64,000 nucleotides of DNA from the NCBI GenBank assembly GCA_965262665.1, contig CBDHFR010000002.1, positions 124,001 through 188,000 on the forward strand, read 5' to 3'. Position numbers and translations under genes: made by a program. How positions within the stretch are numbered: position 1 is the stretch's first letter; the number at the start of each line of letters is the position of its first letter. This DNA comes from CBDBND01 sp965262665. GTDB lineage: Bacteria > Pseudomonadota > Alphaproteobacteria > Rhodospirillales > Rhodospirillaceae. Of the stretch, positions 63,387 through 64,000 are shown one piece after another. Below the pieces are notes generated by a model, which saw only the letters and a list, made by a program, of their open reading frames with translations, did no database searches and had not been told where the DNA came from.

Positions 63387-64000
63387 TTGCCCGTCGACGG
63401 TCTGGCACTTCTTCGCCAAGCGCGGGCTGACGCACAAAAAAAGACCGGCCATGCAGCGGAGCGGCGGCGCCCGGACGTGCTCGCGCGGCGCCGGCTCTGG
63501 TTCGAAGGCCAGGCAGGGCTCGCTCCGGAACGGCTGATCTTCATCGACCAGACCGGCGCGTCGATGAAGATGGCGCGGCTGCGGGGATGGTCGCGCAAAG
63601 GCGAACGGTGCCGGGCCGCCATACCCCATGGCCATTGGAAGACCACCACGTTGACCGCCGGCTTGCGCCTCTCCGGGGCCTGGCGGGCCCCGATGCTCCT
63701 CGACGGGCCGATGCATGGGGCTGCCTTCAAGGCCTATGTGGAACAGGTCCTGGTACCCGAACTCGACCCCGGAGACAGCGTCGTCATGGCCAACCTGCCC
63801 GCCCACAAGGTCGCTGGCATCCGCCAGGCCATCGAAGCCGCCGGCGCAACCCTGCTGTATCTGCCGCCCTACAGTCCCGACTGCAACCCGATCGAGATGG
63901 CCTTCGCCAAACTCAAGGCGCTCCTGAGAAAGGCCGCCGCCAGAACCGCCGACGACCTGTGGGACGCCATTGCCGACGCCATCGACGCCTTCACCTCAAC
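63386..64000 (+). mobile_element. IS630-family fragment (type B copy 3), runs off the window
   Basis: This is the plus-strand counterpart of the copy at 59850–60533, with the same sequence by eye, including IDQTGASMKMARLRGWSRKG and VVMANLPAHKVAGIRQAIEA. It is cut at exactly the same 5' base (GCCCGTCGACGG). The window ends within the C-terminal TADDLWDAIADAIDAFTST. Together the two copies form an inverted pair around 60.5–63.4 kb. Confidence 0.85.

Overview
The window looks like a chromosomal segment of an alphaproteobacterium, possibly of Rhodospirillales type. The evidence is a C4-pathway 5-aminolevulinate synthase gene, the DUF2849–sulfite reductase–DUF934–CysH gene order, class III CoA transferases, TonB-dependent receptors, SapC and DUF1838 proteins, and pseudaminic acid genes. 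Base composition is moderate. The genome appears to be in active decay: insertion sequences of at least six families (IS6, IS110, IS630, IS3, IS30, IS1595) are present mostly as fragments, and about a dozen ordinary genes carry frameshifts, nonsense codons or IS insertions. The lineage is inferred from gene content alone.

Layout. 0–3.2 kb is nested IS debris with a DUF3631 helicase-like fragment. 3.2–4.0 kb holds an Asp/Glu-racemase-fold enzyme. 4.15–12.6 kb is one tightly overlapping operon for siroheme, sulfite and APS reduction and the heme pathway (cobA, DUF2849, cysI, DUF934, cysH, hemA, hemC, hemD, hemB, precorrin-2 dehydrogenase). 12.7–19.9 kb has an NmrA-like protein, a degenerate EAL protein, a limonene-epoxide-hydrolase-like protein, an isochorismatase-fold enzyme, a broken TonB receptor and msrA. 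19.9–24.4 kb is an acyl-CoA dehydrogenase plus two CoA transferases with a divergent GntR regulator and a strong palindromic operator. 24.5–34.5 kb is a glycosylation region: pseI looks whole, but pseB, pseC, pseF and a surface-carbohydrate gene are all broken. 34.5–37.1 kb is a bicupin / alpha-beta hydrolase / acetoacetate-decarboxylase-like operon. 37.2–46.7 kb holds an H1-like Lys/Ala repeat protein, a methyltransferase, an AI-2E transporter, an outer-membrane barrel, a c-di-GMP phosphodiesterase, a cupredoxin-like protein and a divergent TonB receptor.

46.7–54.9 kb is an accessory island entered through IS3 and IS30 debris. It contains two diverged copies of an HTH-type + HNH gene pair facing each other, a truncated DEDD-type exonuclease gene, a solo Cas1 integrase homologue with a complete E–H–D triad and no cas2, effector gene or CRISPR array in view, and an OLD-like ATPase–TOPRIM gene preceded by a broken membrane/coiled protein. 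This is the best candidate for an undescribed system.

54.9–59.8 kb returns to ordinary genes (DUF1838, broken quinone oxidoreductase, MFS, GST, SapC). 59.8–64 kb is another IS-rich tract: two inverted IS630 copies with the same breakpoint and the same catalytic Asp-to-Ala change flank a halohydrin dehalogenase gene, a tRNA-Cys with an 8-nt anticodon loop, a chimeric IS1595–IS630 transposase and a broken class III cyclase.
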